In this document: positions 1-5,615 of the stretch, one piece after another
How the letters are laid out: every line of letters begins with the position of its first letter
Numbering within the stretch: the stretch's first letter is position 1
DNA from: JAKATY01 sp038876335
Lineage (GTDB): Archaea; Micrarchaeota; Micrarchaeia; Micrarchaeales; Micrarchaeaceae
Assembly (NCBI GenBank): GCA_038876335.1
Contig: JAVYYS010000029.1
Span: 1 to 7,732, forward strand
Reading direction: 5' to 3'
Length of the DNA stretch: 7,732 nucleotides
Position numbers and translations under genes: made by a program
The notes under the pieces: model-generated
Seen by the model: only the letters and a program-made list of their open reading frames with translations
The model's database searches: none
What the model was told of the DNA's origin: nothing

Positions 1-518
1 TTACATATGGTGATTATTGTGGTAAAGGTTTTGCAATTATTGCGGAACCTATAGGCATGGATGCATGTGACAGTGACAATTATTTCAGTAGTATTCTAAG
101 TGCACCTAAAGATAAATGGGCATTTGTGGCTTTTGAAATAACAGGAATGTCTGCAGGAGCTACAAGGATATGGTATTTAAATACACAGAACATAACTGCT
201 GCTCTAGCAAACAATTATTCTGCACCATCTCCTACTCTAATATACATCGGTGATGATTCTGTTGGTGGAAGTGGTGAGTATACAGATTTCAATGGTTCGA
301 TAGCCAACATCCAACTTTACAACACCACCCTTTCAGCAAGCGAAATTCAGGCTATCTACCAAGAAGGCATAGGCGGCGCTCCGATAAACTTGCAGAACCT
401 TGTGGGCTGGTGGCCGCTGAACGGCAACGCCAACGACTACAGCGGCAACGACAACAACGGTCAAGCTACAAATGTGACTTATGTCACGAACTGGTATTCC
501 GGCTACACGCCACCATAA
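1..518 (+). CDS. LamG-domain (concanavalin A-like) surface protein, C-terminal part
   Basis: The reading frame is open from the window edge (first complete codon at base 3), so the N-terminus and any signal peptide lie outside. About 172 residues are visible. They look like the second half of a LamG/laminin-G-like jelly-roll: a W-x-F-V-A-F strand, an I-W-Y-L-N strand, and the closing NGSIANIQLYNTTLSASEI segment typical of the end of such domains. A short linker follows, then the start of another repeat (LVGWWPLNGNANDYSGN), and the protein ends about 30 residues later in SGYTPP. In archaea such domains are common in secreted or cell-surface proteins that may bind glycans; a specific ligand cannot be inferred. 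Codon use changes sharply near base 297: A/T-ending codons before, C/G-ending codons after. The gene is convergent with gltX, with 34 bp between the stops. Domain call is confident, role is not. Confidence 0.8.
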   Translation, partial: TYGDYCGKGFAIIAEPIGMDACDSDNYFSSILSAPKDKWAFVAFEITGMSAGATRIWYLNTQNITAALANNYSAPSPTLIYIGDDSVGGSGEYTDFNGSIANIQLYNTTLSASEIQAIYQEGIGGAPINLQNLVGWWPLNGNANDYSGNDNNGQATNVTYVTNWYSGYTPP

Positions 519-552
519 AATTCTGTATAAAAGCATCGAAGAAATCCGCGTT

Positions 553-2292
553 CTATTTGCTTATATAAATGAATCTTTTTGCGCTGTTCTCATCTCCGTC
601 AAATACGACGAACCCGAACCTTTCGAACTGCACGATTTCTCCTCTCTTCAGCTCTTTTGCATAGGATTCTACAAAGCCCTTGCTTGTTTTCAGGCTGTCA
701 GGCAAAAAGTTGCCGTTTTCGTCAACCATCTCTCCTGGCATAAGCACCTCTGACTCTAGATAATTGCCATCTGAAACCCATTGGACCTTCTTTATATCTT
801 TCGCGCTTGAAGGAGGGTTTTCGAATCTTGCGTGGATAAGTTCATGCGATACGGAATTTATCTTGATATCTGCAAGATCCTTCAGGCGAATGGCTGAACC
901 TATATCAATTTCTTGCGCATCGCTTCCACTTATGAAAAAGGTGCTGCCTACATTGTACGACCTGGAGCCGAGCTCCTGGTTCGGATGCAGTCTTATAACC
1001 GCCTGAAACCCGGGCTTTGGATTCTCCACTATCACCTTGACGGGGTTTTCAACATAGAAAAGGCGCTTTGCTACTGGGTCGACAATCCTTTTGTTCTCGG
1101 CGTAGAGCAGAGAGAGGTCAACAACGCTGTTTGTAATGCTCATGCCGAATCTCAGCACGAATTTCCTTATTGCTTCTGGCCGTATGCCTCGCCTTCGCAG
1201 GGCCGCTATAGTTGTAAGACGAGGGTCGTCATATCCGCTGATTAAGCCGTCTTTTATAAGGGCATTGAGCTTTCTTTTAGAAGAGATCGAGCCTTTGATC
1301 TCAAGCCTTGCGATATGGTGCATCCTCGGCACCCGCAAGCCCAAGGCCTTTAGCACTTCCTTGTAGATATCAGCCCTGAGCTCGTATTCCTTGCTGCGCA
1401 TAGCATCCGTCACGCCGTGGAGCGAATCCATTATTGGAGTATTGAAATCGTATGTAGGCCATACCATATACTTGTTGCCTTGCCTGTAATGCGCATGCTT
1501 TTTGATGCGCATTAGAGTGGGGTCGCGCATTACTGTGTTCTTATCTTTCATATCTCCCCTGAACCGCAATATGGCTCCCCCCTCTTCGTATTCCCCATTG
1601 ATCATTTCCTCGAACATCATCATATTTTCTGATGTGGGATTCCTTGTATGTGGGCACTCCGTGCCCTGCATCCTGTAGCTTTTTATTGTCTCTGGAGGGC
1701 ATGTGCACACATACGCCTTGCCTTTCTCAATAAGCTGCCTTGCATAGCCGTACAGCTTTTCTATGCTGTCGCTCGCATAATACTCGTCGTCAAACTTCAC
1801 TCCGAGCCAGTCTAGATCCCGCTTTATCGCGTCCACGAATTCCTGTTCCTCTTTTTCTGGGTTTGTATCATCGAAGTATAGGAATACCTTTCCATGGTAA
1901 ACCTTCGCCAGCTCCTGCTCCATAAAAACAACTTTGGCATGGCCTATATGAAGATAGCCGCTCGGCTCTGGAGCAAACCTTGTAGAAAAGTTACCCTCTT
2001 CGGCCCCTTCGAGTTTCATGTTGGGAGAGGCTGTACTCTCCACCTTTTTCTTGTGTTCCAGTTCGAATTCATCGCGGTATGATTGATATTCGGCCGTCTG
2101 GTCCTCTTTGCTCAGCGCGTTAACCTCTCCAACCACTCTTTCAACATCAGAACGGATCGAATTTATATCGCCATGCTTGTCTACGATTGATAGGACCTTG
2201 CTCAACACGCTGGCAATGCTAGCCTTGCCACCATAATCAACGGCATTTTTTATCGCGTACTTCCTCGCCAGCTTTATTACTTCTTCATCCAA
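553..2292 (-). CDS. gltX: Glutamyl-tRNA synthetase, archaeal class I type
   Basis: Charges tRNA with glutamate in the cytoplasm. The 579-residue product is close to the usual archaeal length. Residues 1-100 form the N-terminal extension of archaeal/eukaryotic enzymes. The Rossmann catalytic core then carries FAPEPSGYLHIGH (HIGH at 115-118) and the KMSKS-like loop ISSKRK (336-341). Between them lies GVTDAMRSKEYELR (293-306), as in the archaeal/eukaryotic GluRS-GlnRS subgroup. C196, C198, C213 and H215 form a CxC...CxH pattern that could bind zinc. Residues from about 400 on fit the beta-barrel anticodon-binding domain of this subgroup, not the helical bacterial one. The start is TTG at 2292, supported by GGTGAT six bases upstream; no other start codon fits between it and the in-frame stop at 2328. 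It follows the membrane-protein gene by 28 bp and is probably cotranscribed. With GatCA nearby, the enzyme may be non-discriminating (inference). Confidence 0.96.
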   Translation of the reverse strand: MDEEVIKLARKYAIKNAVDYGGKASIASVLSKVLSIVDKHGDINSIRSDVERVVGEVNALSKEDQTAEYQSYRDEFELEHKKKVESTASPNMKLEGAEEGNFSTRFAPEPSGYLHIGHAKVVFMEQELAKVYHGKVFLYFDDTNPEKEEQEFVDAIKRDLDWLGVKFDDEYYASDSIEKLYGYARQLIEKGKAYVCTCPPETIKSYRMQGTECPHTRNPTSENMMMFEEMINGEYEEGGAILRFRGDMKDKNTVMRDPTLMRIKKHAHYRQGNKYMVWPTYDFNTPIMDSLHGVTDAMRSKEYELRADIYKEVLKALGLRVPRMHHIARLEIKGSISSKRKLNALIKDGLISGYDDPRLTTIAALRRRGIRPEAIRKFVLRFGMSITNSVVDLSLLYAENKRIVDPVAKRLFYVENPVKVIVENPKPGFQAVIRLHPNQELGSRSYNVGSTFFISGSDAQEIDIGSAIRLKDLADIKINSVSHELIHARFENPPSSAKDIKKVQWVSDGNYLESEVLMPGEMVDENGNFLPDSLKTSKGFVESYAKELKRGEIVQFERFGFVVFDGDENSAKRFIYISK

Positions 2293-2298
2293 AGCAAC

Positions 2299-2304
2299 AT
2301 CACC
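2299..2304 (-). promoter_or_regulatory. Shine-Dalgarno site of gltX
   Basis: GGTGAT on the minus strand, six bases before the TTG at 2292. It matches the archaeal 16S 3' end and decides in favour of the TTG start. The nearby ATG at 2300-2298 is out of frame. Confidence 0.7.
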
Positions 2305-2320
2305 GCAGCAATTGTTGAAT

Positions 2321-2968
2321 CTATGCTATTTTGGTATAGGCTGTTATAGAGGGCGGGCCATACATATAGTAATATGAACCCGGACTCTTCTGGTACACCA
2401 GCGCATTGACTTTTACTGAAATGGTGCCTCCGACCGGCACCAGGCTGCTAACAGCAACAGCATATGACGCATTGTTCGAGAGTACATCAAACGGATACGA
2501 ACCGTAATAGAGCACCATTACATTCGGAAGCGTGATGAACGCAGTAGCATTTAAAGAGGCTGAGGGATTGAGGTATCTGGAAACGGCATTATACACACCA
2601 AATACTCCTGAGCTCCCAGAATAAATTGAGAGGCTTGTGTTGTATAGGACATAGCTCTCTACTGATCCATTGGCCTCCATGTGAGACAGCGTCGAGTTGA
2701 GGGAGGCAGCTGCAGAAGCACTTATGTTCCTGAATCGGAGTGTGAAGTGCTGGCTGTAATTGAACACTGTGGCGTTTACCACTCCGGACACAAACGTTGT
2801 ATGCGTGGGGGGTGTTGTAATGCTTGTCGAAGTAGTAGATTGGTTTGTTGTATTGCTGCCAAAAGCGACGTAGGAGGAGATAAACATAACAGCTACGATA
2901 AGCGTACCTATAAACAAAATGACTTTTTTCCTTTTCTCCTGCTCCACGATATCGCCAGGATGCTGCAA
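2321..2968 (-). CDS. Single-pass membrane protein with sequon-rich extracytoplasmic domain, unknown function
   Basis: I do not recognise the family. The 215-residue product begins with a short charged cytoplasmic stretch (EKRKK, 11-15), then one hydrophobic segment at about 16-36 with no cleavage site that I can see. By the positive-inside rule the rest faces outside. A Ser/Thr/Pro-rich linker (38-58) leads to a domain of about 155 residues rich in Asn, Ser, Val and Tyr. Ten N-x-S/T sequons are visible, at N39, N42, N65, N70, N81, N91, N100, N110, N140 and N166, so heavy N-glycosylation is plausible. There are no cysteines. The start is TTG at 2968, with an in-frame TGA shortly upstream; GTG at 2947 is an alternative, and neither has a clear Shine-Dalgarno site. 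It is the first gene of a unit with gltX and diverges from the FKBP gene. Confidence 0.75.
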   Translation of the reverse strand: MQHPGDIVEQEKRKKVILFIGTLIVAVMFISSYVAFGSNTTNQSTTSTSITTPPTHTTFVSGVVNATVFNYSQHFTLRFRNISASAAASLNSTLSHMEANGSVESYVLYNTSLSIYSGSSGVFGVYNAVSRYLNPSASLNATAFITLPNVMVLYYGSYPFDVLSNNASYAVAVSSLVPVGGTISVKVNALVYQKSPGSYYYMYGPPSITAYTKIA

Positions 2969-2997
2969 ACTGCCGCATAATCACTTTGTGCAGAAAG

Positions 2998-3013
2998 CTA
3001 TATGTATTTATAG
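2998..3013. promoter_or_regulatory. Nearly symmetrical divergent TATA region
   Basis: The 16 bases have CTATA at one end and TATAG at the other, so a TATA-like box is readable on both strands (CTATAAATA on minus at 3013-3005, TTTATAG on plus). With the usual TATA-to-start distance of about 26 bases, transcripts would begin near 2980 on minus and near 3036 on plus. That gives a leader of ~12 nt for the membrane protein and ~28 nt for the FKBP gene. The site is predicted from sequence only. Confidence 0.55.
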
Positions 3014-3052
3014 GAATAACCTTAAATTTCAGAATGCATTTTGTGTGAAGGT

Positions 3053-3060
3053 GAGGTGAT
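3053..3060 (+). promoter_or_regulatory. Strong Shine-Dalgarno site of the FKBP gene
   Basis: GAGGTGAT is an eight-base match to the expected anti-SD at the archaeal 16S 3' end. It lies three bases before a GTG start codon and fixes the start at 3064. Confidence 0.8.
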
Positions 3061-3063
3061 AGC

Positions 3064-3777
3064 GTGGTTTTCAAAGATGGAGACTTTCTTGAGATAGAAT
3101 ACAGCGCATGGAGGGCTTTGGATAACAAGCTGCTTTATACTACAATAAAGGAGAAGGCGCAGGAGGCAGGTATATATGACGAACATGCGACTTACGGCGG
3201 AACACTTGTTATACTCGGCCAGAATACTGTAGTCAAAGGGCTTGAGAGGGAACTCAAGAATATGTCCGTAGGTGAATCGAAAAAATTCAATTTGAAACCA
3301 GAGGACGCCTTTGGGGAAAGAAATGAGAATTTAGTGAAGGTTATGGCGCTTTCGGACTTCAGATCCCAAAACATAAACCCGACTGTAGGTATGAGAATCG
3401 ACATTGACGGCATACCTTCTACTATAAAAAGCGTGAATTCTGGCAGGGTCGTAGTAGACCAAAACCATCCTGAAGCAGGGATGGAGATTATATACGAAGT
3501 AAAAGTGCTAAAGCTTATCAACAATGACAGAGAAAAGATAGAGATGCTAGGCAAAACTTATGGGGTAAAGCCTTCAGAAACCACAATAAAAGACAATTCT
3601 GTAGAACTCTATTTTGACGATAATGTAAAAAAGAACGCAGACTATTTTGTTGGAAGGGCAAGCTTAGTGGCCGCCATCTTCAATTATATAGGAACGGCAG
3701 ACAAAATTTATGTAAAAGAGGAGTATCTCAGGCCGAAAGAGATAAAAGAGAATGGAATGAAAGATAAGGAGCAATAA
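3064..3777 (+). CDS. Long-type archaeal FKBP peptidyl-prolyl cis-trans isomerase (SlyD-like)
   Basis: Catalyses proline isomerisation and probably acts as a folding chaperone in the cytoplasm; no signal peptide or membrane segment is present. The N-terminal FKBP core includes VVKGLERELKNMSVGE (56-71) and LKPEDAFGER (77-86), the SlyD-type signature. The insert-in-flap chaperone domain occupies roughly 88-135. The core then closes with NHPEAGMEIIYEVKV (134-148), a form of the archaeal NHPLAG motif. Residues from about 155 to 225 match in position and size the extra C-terminal domain of the 26-kDa archaeal FKBPs, so this is the long form. The start is GTG with a strong Shine-Dalgarno site. The tail is charged and lysine-rich. 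The gene is monocistronic between a divergent membrane-protein gene and a convergent spt4. Family assignment is secure; clients are unknown. Confidence 0.95.
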   Translation: MVFKDGDFLEIEYSAWRALDNKLLYTTIKEKAQEAGIYDEHATYGGTLVILGQNTVVKGLERELKNMSVGESKKFNLKPEDAFGERNENLVKVMALSDFRSQNINPTVGMRIDIDGIPSTIKSVNSGRVVVDQNHPEAGMEIIYEVKVLKLINNDREKIEMLGKTYGVKPSETTIKDNSVELYFDDNVKKNADYFVGRASLVAAIFNYIGTADKIYVKEEYLRPKEIKENGMKDKEQ

Positions 3778-3821
3778 GCTAGAATAACGAATACTGATAG
3801 AGGCTAGCGTGGCGCACTTTC

Positions 3822-4013
3822 TCACTGTTTGATATTAAGGGCGAAAGTACCATTTAGCTTTATGTTCAACTTCTTCGCTATATCTGAATTCTCTACATTT
3901 GTCATCATTATATAGCCGCTCCACTTCGTAGTCAGGTCTGTGGAACCACAGATAGGGCATCTGTCCCCCTTGCTTATTATTATTCTGCAAATCTTACAAA
4001 CTTTTTCTTCCAT
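3822..4013 (-). CDS. spt4: Transcription elongation factor Spt4 (RpoE'')
   Basis: Spt4 partners Spt5 (NusG) at the RNA polymerase clamp and supports processive elongation. The 63-residue product has the usual size. A zinc ribbon is formed by C6-x2-C9 and C19-x2-C22 (CPICG), followed by KWSGYIMMTN and NSDIAKKLNIKLNGTFALNI, the conserved second half with the IAKKL helix and the closing G-x-x-A-L strand. The ATG start is supported by AAGGTGA four bases upstream. It follows rpo7 on the same strand after 41 bp, the pairing found in many archaea. It ends 44 bp from the convergent FKBP gene. In many archaeal genomes ribosomal protein genes S24e and S27ae follow here; in this window they do not. Confidence 0.95.
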   Translation of the reverse strand: MEEKVCKICRIIISKGDRCPICGSTDLTTKWSGYIMMTNVENSDIAKKLNIKLNGTFALNIKQ

Positions 4014-4017
4014 GCTT

Positions 4018-4024
4018 TCACCTT
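4018..4024 (-). promoter_or_regulatory. Shine-Dalgarno site of spt4
   Basis: AAGGTGA on the minus strand, four bases before the ATG at 4013. It gives spt4 its own initiation site within the rpo7-spt4 transcript. Confidence 0.75.
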
Positions 4025-4051
4025 TTTGCTTTTTTTATTTTTTTATTTTTT
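4023..4051 (+). terminator. Multiple T-tracts, candidate terminator for plus-strand transcription
   Basis: Runs of T5, T7, T7 and T6 stand nearly back to back on the plus strand. Archaeal intrinsic terminators are oligo-U tracts that need no hairpin, so this is a good stop for read-through from the convergent FKBP gene. On the minus strand the same bases give an A-rich, unstructured leader before spt4, which is an alternative reason for their presence. Confidence 0.45.
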
Positions 4052-4054
4052 ACA

Positions 4055-4654
4055 TCAATGCTGCCGCAACTTTCCACCTCCGCTGCCTCCGTGTCTGATT
4101 GGCCTCTTAGATTCCTGCTGCTTCAAGTTTGACCACTCGGGCTTTCCTAGCCCCTCCGGCCTCATGGTCAACGCAATCTTTGAATCCTTGATTGTATTCT
4201 TCAGGCTGACCGTGGAAATTTTTGCGTACACAAAGTCCCCTTTCTTCAGAGAGAGGTTGCTCTTCTTCGAAACAAACTCTGTCGCCTTTCTGTCAAAGCT
4301 TAGAAATTCGTTGGCAATTTGAGAGACATGCACAAGCCCATCTATAGGCCCTATCTTTACAAAAGCTCCGAACTCTGCAAGCTCTGAGACTTCTCCAGCC
4401 ACTATCTCTTCTACCTGCGGCGTATAAGTCAGAACATCGAAATCAACAGCATGATGGGTAGCTGGATCTGCAGGGTAAAGTATGCCGTCGCCGATATTTC
4501 TTACATTGAAAACAAGAAGTATTATCCCCATATCCTTGTCTATCGTGCTCTCATATTTCTTTGCAAGTTCCCTTGTTGCAACTTCTTCTATATCTTTGCC
4601 AAACTCCTCAGGTGGAAGCTTGAATATATCATTTACGCTGTAGATCTTATACAT
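4055..4654 (-). CDS. rpo7: DNA-directed RNA polymerase subunit Rpo7 (RpoE')
   Basis: Rpo7 forms, with Rpo4, the stalk of archaeal RNA polymerase, which binds emerging RNA and aids promoter opening. Counting from ATG at 4654 the product has 199 residues. Residues 1-77 form the tip/RNP domain (MYKIYSVNDIFKLPPEEFG, then IDKDMGIILLV). Residues from about 80 to 165 form the S1 RNA-binding domain, with GEVSELAEFGAFVKIGPIDG and LVHVSQI, closing in SKIALTMR and GLGKPEW. After that point a glycine/basic tail of about 25 residues (PIRHGGSGGGKLRQH at the end) goes beyond the conserved core. A GTG nine bases upstream (4663) would add three residues but lies inside the Shine-Dalgarno site, so the ATG was chosen. 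The gene lies between a PIN-nuclease gene and spt4, all on one strand, a known archaeal neighbourhood. Confidence 0.96.
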   Translation of the reverse strand: MYKIYSVNDIFKLPPEEFGKDIEEVATRELAKKYESTIDKDMGIILLVFNVRNIGDGILYPADPATHHAVDFDVLTYTPQVEEIVAGEVSELAEFGAFVKIGPIDGLVHVSQIANEFLSFDRKATEFVSKKSNLSLKKGDFVYAKISTVSLKNTIKDSKIALTMRPEGLGKPEWSNLKQQESKRPIRHGGSGGGKLRQH

Positions 4655-4659
4655 TACTC

Positions 4660-4666
4660 TCACCTC
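4660..4666 (-). promoter_or_regulatory. Shine-Dalgarno site of rpo7, decides the start
   Basis: GAGGTGA on the minus strand is five bases before the ATG at 4654. The competing GTG at 4663-4661 is part of this element and therefore unlikely to be the initiator. Confidence 0.8.
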
Positions 4667-4690
4667 TTATCATGGTTCGGGGCTATCTTA

Positions 4691-5059
4691 TCATGTGTGC
4701 CTAAGAATGCCGCCCTTACTCAGTTTAAGCACATTGGCACCTAAAGATTTAAGCTTTTTTGCAAGGGCGCTGTCATTGGTTATTACTCCACCCTCGCTGG
4801 GTGCTGGATGCATGCGTAGAAGCCATGCATCACCGTTGAGGTTGCTTCTGTATACCCTGATTCCCGCGGCCTTTATCTCAGCTATAGAGGCCTTGGCGAG
4901 CGCGCCTTTTCTTCCTTTGTTATGTGATATCTTTTCCAGCTCCCTTATTATACCTTTCGAAACATAAGCCTTGCACTCTGGGAACTGCCTGTAGATAGAT
5001 TCAAACACATTCTTGCCGTTTTCGAAACCATAAAGTATTGAACTAGTATCTACAAGCAT
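4691..5059 (-). CDS. PIN-domain nuclease, Fcf1/Utp24-like (COG1412 type)
   Basis: Likely a metal-dependent ribonuclease of the archaeal Fcf1/Utp24 group, thought to act in rRNA processing. Counting from ATG at 5059 (122 residues), the PIN acidic residues are D4 in MLVDTSSIL, E40 in IIRELEKIS, D77 in NGDAWLL and D96 in VITNDSALA. The C-terminal stretch LKLSKGGILR resembles the last strand of the Fcf1 group. The frame stays open to another ATG at 5098, which would add 13 mostly hydrophobic residues. Neither start has a convincing Shine-Dalgarno site; homology favours the inner one because PIN domains begin directly with this strand. The position just upstream of rpo7-spt4 is the usual place for this protein in archaea, which argues against a VapC toxin, and no antitoxin gene is next to it. 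Confidence 0.85.
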   Translation of the reverse strand: MLVDTSSILYGFENGKNVFESIYRQFPECKAYVSKGIIRELEKISHNKGRKGALAKASIAEIKAAGIRVYRSNLNGDAWLLRMHPAPSEGGVITNDSALAKKLKSLGANVLKLSKGGILRHT

Positions 5060-5105
5060 CCTGCACAAAATTATCGCCTGAAGATATAGTAAGCGCATAA
5101 TATGC

Positions 5106-5492
5106 TTACACGGACTTCTCTGCGGTGGCTTTTTTGCTCAGAGACTTCAGTTTTCTTTCAAGAACCTCCTTAAGCACAACTGCATCATTGTGCTTCTCAT
5201 CTTTAGCCGCATACACCAGCGTTACCAGCCCGCTGCTTTGCACCAAATCGATAAGCTTGTCTAGTTTCTTGCTGTCCTTTAACTCTTTCATGTACCTTGC
5301 TCTGAATTCGCGCCATTTCATCGGGTCGTGGGCAAACCACTTTCTCAATTCAGTGCTAGGAGCAACATCTTTGAACCACAAATCTACATTTGCTGAAGTA
5401 CGCCGTATGCCCCGTGGCCATAACCTATCTACAAGAATGCGGATTCCATCTGCAACATCGTATTTCTCATAGACGCGCTTTATCTTTATCAT
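5106..5492 (-). CDS. DUF488 family protein (YeaO-like)
   Basis: A 128-residue protein of the DUF488/COG3189 family, whose biochemical role is not established. Nearly every family signature is present: RVYE (6-9), RILVDRLWPRG (18-28), KDVAPS (41-46), LRKWFAHDP (49-57), F-x-x-RY (63-67), and VTLVYAAKDEKHNDAVVL (90-107). A lysine-rich tail follows. No signal peptide or membrane segment is present, so it is presumably cytoplasmic. The ATG at 5492 was chosen; a TTG directly before it (5495) would add one residue, and neither has a strong Shine-Dalgarno site. The gene starts a probable transcription unit with its own TATA-like element upstream, followed closely by the PIN gene. It is widespread in bacteria, so acquisition by transfer is possible, but codon use does not stand out by eye. 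Confidence 0.9.
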   Translation of the reverse strand: MIKIKRVYEKYDVADGIRILVDRLWPRGIRRTSANVDLWFKDVAPSTELRKWFAHDPMKWREFRARYMKELKDSKKLDKLIDLVQSSGLVTLVYAAKDEKHNDAVVLKEVLERKLKSLSKKATAEKSV

Positions 5493-5524
5493 CAACCCAC
5501 AGCAGCCTTAACAGAGCGCTGATA

Positions 5525-5540
5525 CTTTTTAACTAAAAAG
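5525..5540. repeat. Perfect inverted repeat upstream of DUF488
   Basis: CTTTTT, a four-base spacer (AACT) and AAAAAG form a perfect 6-bp inverted repeat. It lies between the predicted TATA element and the start codon of the DUF488 gene, where a repressor could block initiation. A chance AT-rich palindrome is the alternative. Confidence 0.35.
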
Positions 5541-5541
5541 G

Positions 5542-5550
5542 ATTAAATAA
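5542..5550 (-). promoter_or_regulatory. Candidate TATA element for the DUF488-PIN-rpo7-spt4 unit
   Basis: TTATTTAAT on the minus strand lies in the only sizeable gap of the minus-strand run. It would place a transcript start about 26 bases downstream, near 5520, giving a leader of about 28 nt before the ATG at 5492. Predicted from position and composition only. Confidence 0.4.
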
Positions 5551-5561
5551 TTTTGTAATGC

Positions 5562-5604
5562 GCGGATTTAGATACGGCGGCATTTCTTGCTATCTAAAGG
5601 CCGC
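5562..5604. repeat. Stem-loop between the AlaX-like gene and DUF488
   Basis: TTTAGATA (5567-5574) pairs perfectly with TATCTAAA (5591-5598). After a small 1x2 internal loop, GCGG (5562-5565) pairs with CCGC (5601-5604). The stem of 12 pairs encloses a 16-base loop. On the minus strand it begins 11 bases after the stop of the AlaX-like gene, so it may end or protect that mRNA's 3' end. It could also be a protein-binding site for the next promoter. Confidence 0.45.
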
Positions 5605-5615
5605 AGTACCAAAGT

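Noticed and set aside
474..487. Integron-like attC site at the end of the LamG gene
   Set aside because: The short palindrome lacks the paired R/L core sites (GTTRRRY/RYYYAAC) and no integrase is in view.
913..1245. Plus-strand frame antisense to gltX
   Set aside because: The opposite strand encodes conserved GluRS sequence; the frame has no recognisable motif.
2589..3128. A 179-residue minus-strand open frame overlapping the membrane-protein gene and the FKBP start
   Set aside because: It is out of frame with the membrane-protein gene, its product is low-complexity in Cys, His and Arg without domain features, and it runs across the divergent promoter and into the confidently coding FKBP gene.
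3778..3808. GCTAG...CTAGC inverted repeat after the FKBP gene as a hairpin terminator
   Set aside because: Only five pairs with a 21-base loop and no T-tract after it; likely chance.
4661..4663. GTG as start of rpo7 (adding MRV)
   Set aside because: The GTG is part of the Shine-Dalgarno element GAGGTGA, and family members start at MYKI.
4691..5059. VapC-type toxin of a toxin-antitoxin pair
   Set aside because: No antitoxin-like gene adjoins it, and the position upstream of rpo7-spt4 plus the C-terminal strand fit the Fcf1/Utp24 group.
5060..5098. Upstream ATG giving the PIN protein a 13-residue hydrophobic N-terminus
   Set aside because: PIN domains start directly with the strand carrying the first Asp; no Shine-Dalgarno site supports the longer form. 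It cannot be fully excluded.
5125..5472. Plus-strand frame antisense to DUF488, serine/leucine-rich
   Set aside because: It is a shadow of the conserved DUF488 gene; the Ser/Leu richness comes from reverse-complementing Lys/Glu/Arg codons.
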